64,000 nucleotides of DNA, taken from Porphyrobacter sp. ULC335. Its GTDB lineage: Bacteria > Pseudomonadota > Alphaproteobacteria > Sphingomonadales > Sphingomonadaceae. The stretch is from assembly GCF_025917005.1 (NCBI RefSeq), contig NZ_CP078091.1:1302001-1366000 (forward strand), in the 5' to 3' direction. The position numbers were made by a program, and so were the translations under genes. The notes below the pieces were generated by a model. It worked only from the letters and a program-made list of their open reading frames with translations, ran no database searches and was not told the DNA's origin. Below are positions 62,512 through 64,000 of this stretch, in pieces (within the stretch, counting starts at the first letter, position 1; every line of letters begins with the position of its first letter).

Positions 62512-64000
62512 ATGATGTCTCGCCGATTGATGATGGCCAGTGGAGCGGCAGCAATTGTTGCGCCCGGTCTGCTCTCGCCCGGCCCCGCGTCCCCGTCATT
62601 GCGAGCGCAAGTACCCACGCGGGGTGGTGCAATCCCGCGTGATCCCGCCATCGCCGCTGCCGCGCCGCCCGTGCGCCTTGGCGGCACAATCTTCACGGCT
62701 GATGATCCCGATGCATTGTGGCAGAGGGCGGGGCTGCACACGGTGCGGGTGTTCCTGCGCAAGGGGCCATGGGCGCTGATCTGGTACCTGCAAGCGGCAT
62801 CCCCGGTGGATGGTAAGCCGTTTGATGTGGTGGTCGTAGAACGGCAACGCTGGACCAGTTTGGCGGCGGAGACCCCTGCTGTCAGCTATCAGGCGAGCGT
62901 GTTTGACCGCAGCTTCCCGGTGTACGGCCATGGAGACTTTCAACGCTGGATCGCCGCATCGCGCGCTTGGCCTGTATCCGATCGTGAATTGAACCGCTGG
63001 CAAGCCAACGGCTTGTTGTTGCCGTGGGGCATCGGACCAAAGCTGCAGGCACCATCGGAATGGTCCTATCTGGACCCCGTCCCGGACTACACTCCGCTAA
63101 ACAAAGGCGGGCTCACGCCGGCCATGGGGACCACCGGATTGCGCGATGAAGTGGGGCCAATTGTCCACCGGCAGGCGCGCTACATCATCGAACGCAGCGC
63201 AGAGATGCGGCGCATCACCATGAATTACGGGCTGACCGCGGCATCAATCCCGTGGCATGTGCGCGGGGCCGACGGATTGCCGCTGCTGCTCGATACCCCG
63301 AATATACCGCTGAAAGTGCAGCAATATTATCAGAACTATCCCGAAGAAAGAGTCATCGGCGTGAGCCCCGGGATGCAGTTCGATTGGGACATCGACAATG
63401 CCCACCGCCCGTGCCCGGCGTTCATCCCGGCTTTGCTATCCGAACTGCATCCGTTTTTCGTTGAGGAGCAGGTGTTTTCCGCCTGCACCGTCCTGAACAC
63501 CGTTACCCCCGATTATCGCGGTACCAGCGGAAAACTGGTTGATCAGGATCAGGGCCGCGACTGGGCGTGGTCAATGCGCGATCTTGTTCTGGCCTATGCC
63601 CTGCTCCGAGCCATGCCGGCGCTTGACTGGTTGCCAACCGCAGAACGGTTCGATGCGATCCTGTCGGCCAATCTCGACCGCGCGGTGAGGGCTCTCGCAG
63701 TGCCGGGGATGGGGCAGTTGGGGATGTTCTGGGAAGGCGCTGCCGGCGACAGCCAGCCCAATCCGACCTTCTGGCCATCGATCCGGACGGGGCAGCGGCC
63801 CGGCGTCTATACGGGATCGATCGTCAATTATATTGCTTATACGCTGGATTGGGGTCGGCGACTGCATCCCGATCCGCGCTGGTCCCAATTGCAAATCGCT
63901 TTTGCAGAAAGGTTTCAGGCGCGGCGCTTTTTGGCAAGCGGGCCTTTCTGCTTCCTCAATCTGCCAGCACGGCTGGAAGGGCGCTGGTTCAGCGACTGGC
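62512..64000 (+). CDS. Secreted protein of unknown function, cut by the window end
   Basis: Open for 496 codons without a stop up to the window edge. Basic, hydrophobic N-terminus MMSRRLMMASGAAAIVAPG suggests a signal, possibly Tat-type. Then long aromatic-rich blocks: RLGGTIFTADDPDALWQRAG, TVRVFLRKGPWALIWYLQAA, TTGLRDEVGPIVHRQARYII and RDWAWSMRDLVLAYALLRAM, with many Trp and Pro. I do not recognise the family; the later helical part looks like an alpha/alpha-barrel carbohydrate enzyme, but no catalytic signature was found. GGGGGAAA before the ATG supports the start. Confidence 0.75.
   Translation, partial: MMSRRLMMASGAAAIVAPGLLSPGPASPSLRAQVPTRGGAIPRDPAIAAAAPPVRLGGTIFTADDPDALWQRAGLHTVRVFLRKGPWALIWYLQAASPVDGKPFDVVVVERQRWTSLAAETPAVSYQASVFDRSFPVYGHGDFQRWIAASRAWPVSDRELNRWQANGLLLPWGIGPKLQAPSEWSYLDPVPDYTPLNKGGLTPAMGTTGLRDEVGPIVHRQARYIIERSAEMRRITMNYGLTAASIPWHVRGADGLPLLLDTPNIPLKVQQYYQNYPEERVIGVSPGMQFDWDIDNAHRPCPAFIPALLSELHPFFVEEQVFSACTVLNTVTPDYRGTSGKLVDQDQGRDWAWSMRDLVLAYALLRAMPALDWLPTAERFDAILSANLDRAVRALAVPGMGQLGMFWEGAAGDSQPNPTFWPSIRTGQRPGVYTGSIVNYIAYTLDWGRRLHPDPRWSQLQIAFAERFQARRFLASGPFCFLNLPARLEGRWFSDW

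Noticed and set aside
53387-64000. Second attachment site (direct repeat of the tRNA-Gly 3' end)
   Set aside because: I looked for the TTCGATTCCCTTCACCCGC string downstream and saw no copy. It may lie past the window end.

Overview
The window is GC-rich alphaproteobacterial DNA, most probably from the order Sphingomonadales (Erythrobacter/Porphyrobacter-like). Three things point there: two outer-membrane TonB-dependent receptors of sphingomonad type, a bciA-type 8-vinyl reductase that marks bacteriochlorophyll synthesis, and palindromic intergenic repeats of the TCGAGCGAAGTCGAGA type. The assignment is by inference; there is no rRNA gene here.

Layout. 0-9 kb: bciA, then a galactoside module with alpha- and beta-galactosidase divergent from a sodium/sugar symporter, galT and galK. 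8.9-14.6 kb: methionine/SAM cycle operon with an ArsR-methyltransferase fusion regulator behind a near-perfect palindrome, metF, and a methionine synthase carried as two proteins. 14.6-17.1 kb: a serine hydrolase and a Kef-type antiporter. 17.2-22.8 kb: a tandem glycine riboswitch driving gcvT-gcvH-glycosyltransferase-gcvPA-gcvPB. 22.9-30.1 kb: flippase, polysaccharide deacetylase coupled to mmsA, SMP-30 lactonase, M24 peptidase and a secreted unknown.

30.2-40.5 kb looks like one catabolic regulon. A citryl-CoA-lyase-like gene diverges from a CoA-transferase and an IclR regulator; further on lie a TonB receptor, a WrbA quinone reductase, a VOC protein, an alpha/beta hydrolase and a MetE-like protein. 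The two promoter regions share a 32-bp double inverted repeat, which ties both units to one regulator, presumably the IclR protein. The substrate is unknown.

41.6-50.8 kb is a tightly overlapping seven-gene operon that I cannot match to a described pathway. It encodes an HMG-CoA-reductase-like enzyme with all four catalytic residues, a UbiA prenyltransferase, a PEP-synthase/rifampin-phosphotransferase-like dikinase, a BtaA-like (DUF3419) aminocarboxypropyl transferase, a phytol/dolichol-kinase-like membrane protein, a GNAT and an OleC-like AMP-forming ligase. Together they suggest synthesis of a modified isoprenoid or lipid. This is the best candidate for an undescribed system. A Tat-exported carotenoid oxygenase and a DUF2141 protein lie directly upstream.

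53.3 kb to the end looks like an integrated island. tRNA-Gly(CCC) is followed by a broken tyrosine-recombinase remnant and then accessory genes: epoxide-hydrolase-like protein, cytochrome c/PQQ dehydrogenase, two-domain VOC lipoprotein, TetR, SDR, second TonB receptor, and a secreted protein cut by the window end. Two promoters in the island share a 21-bp motif, consistent with one regulator.
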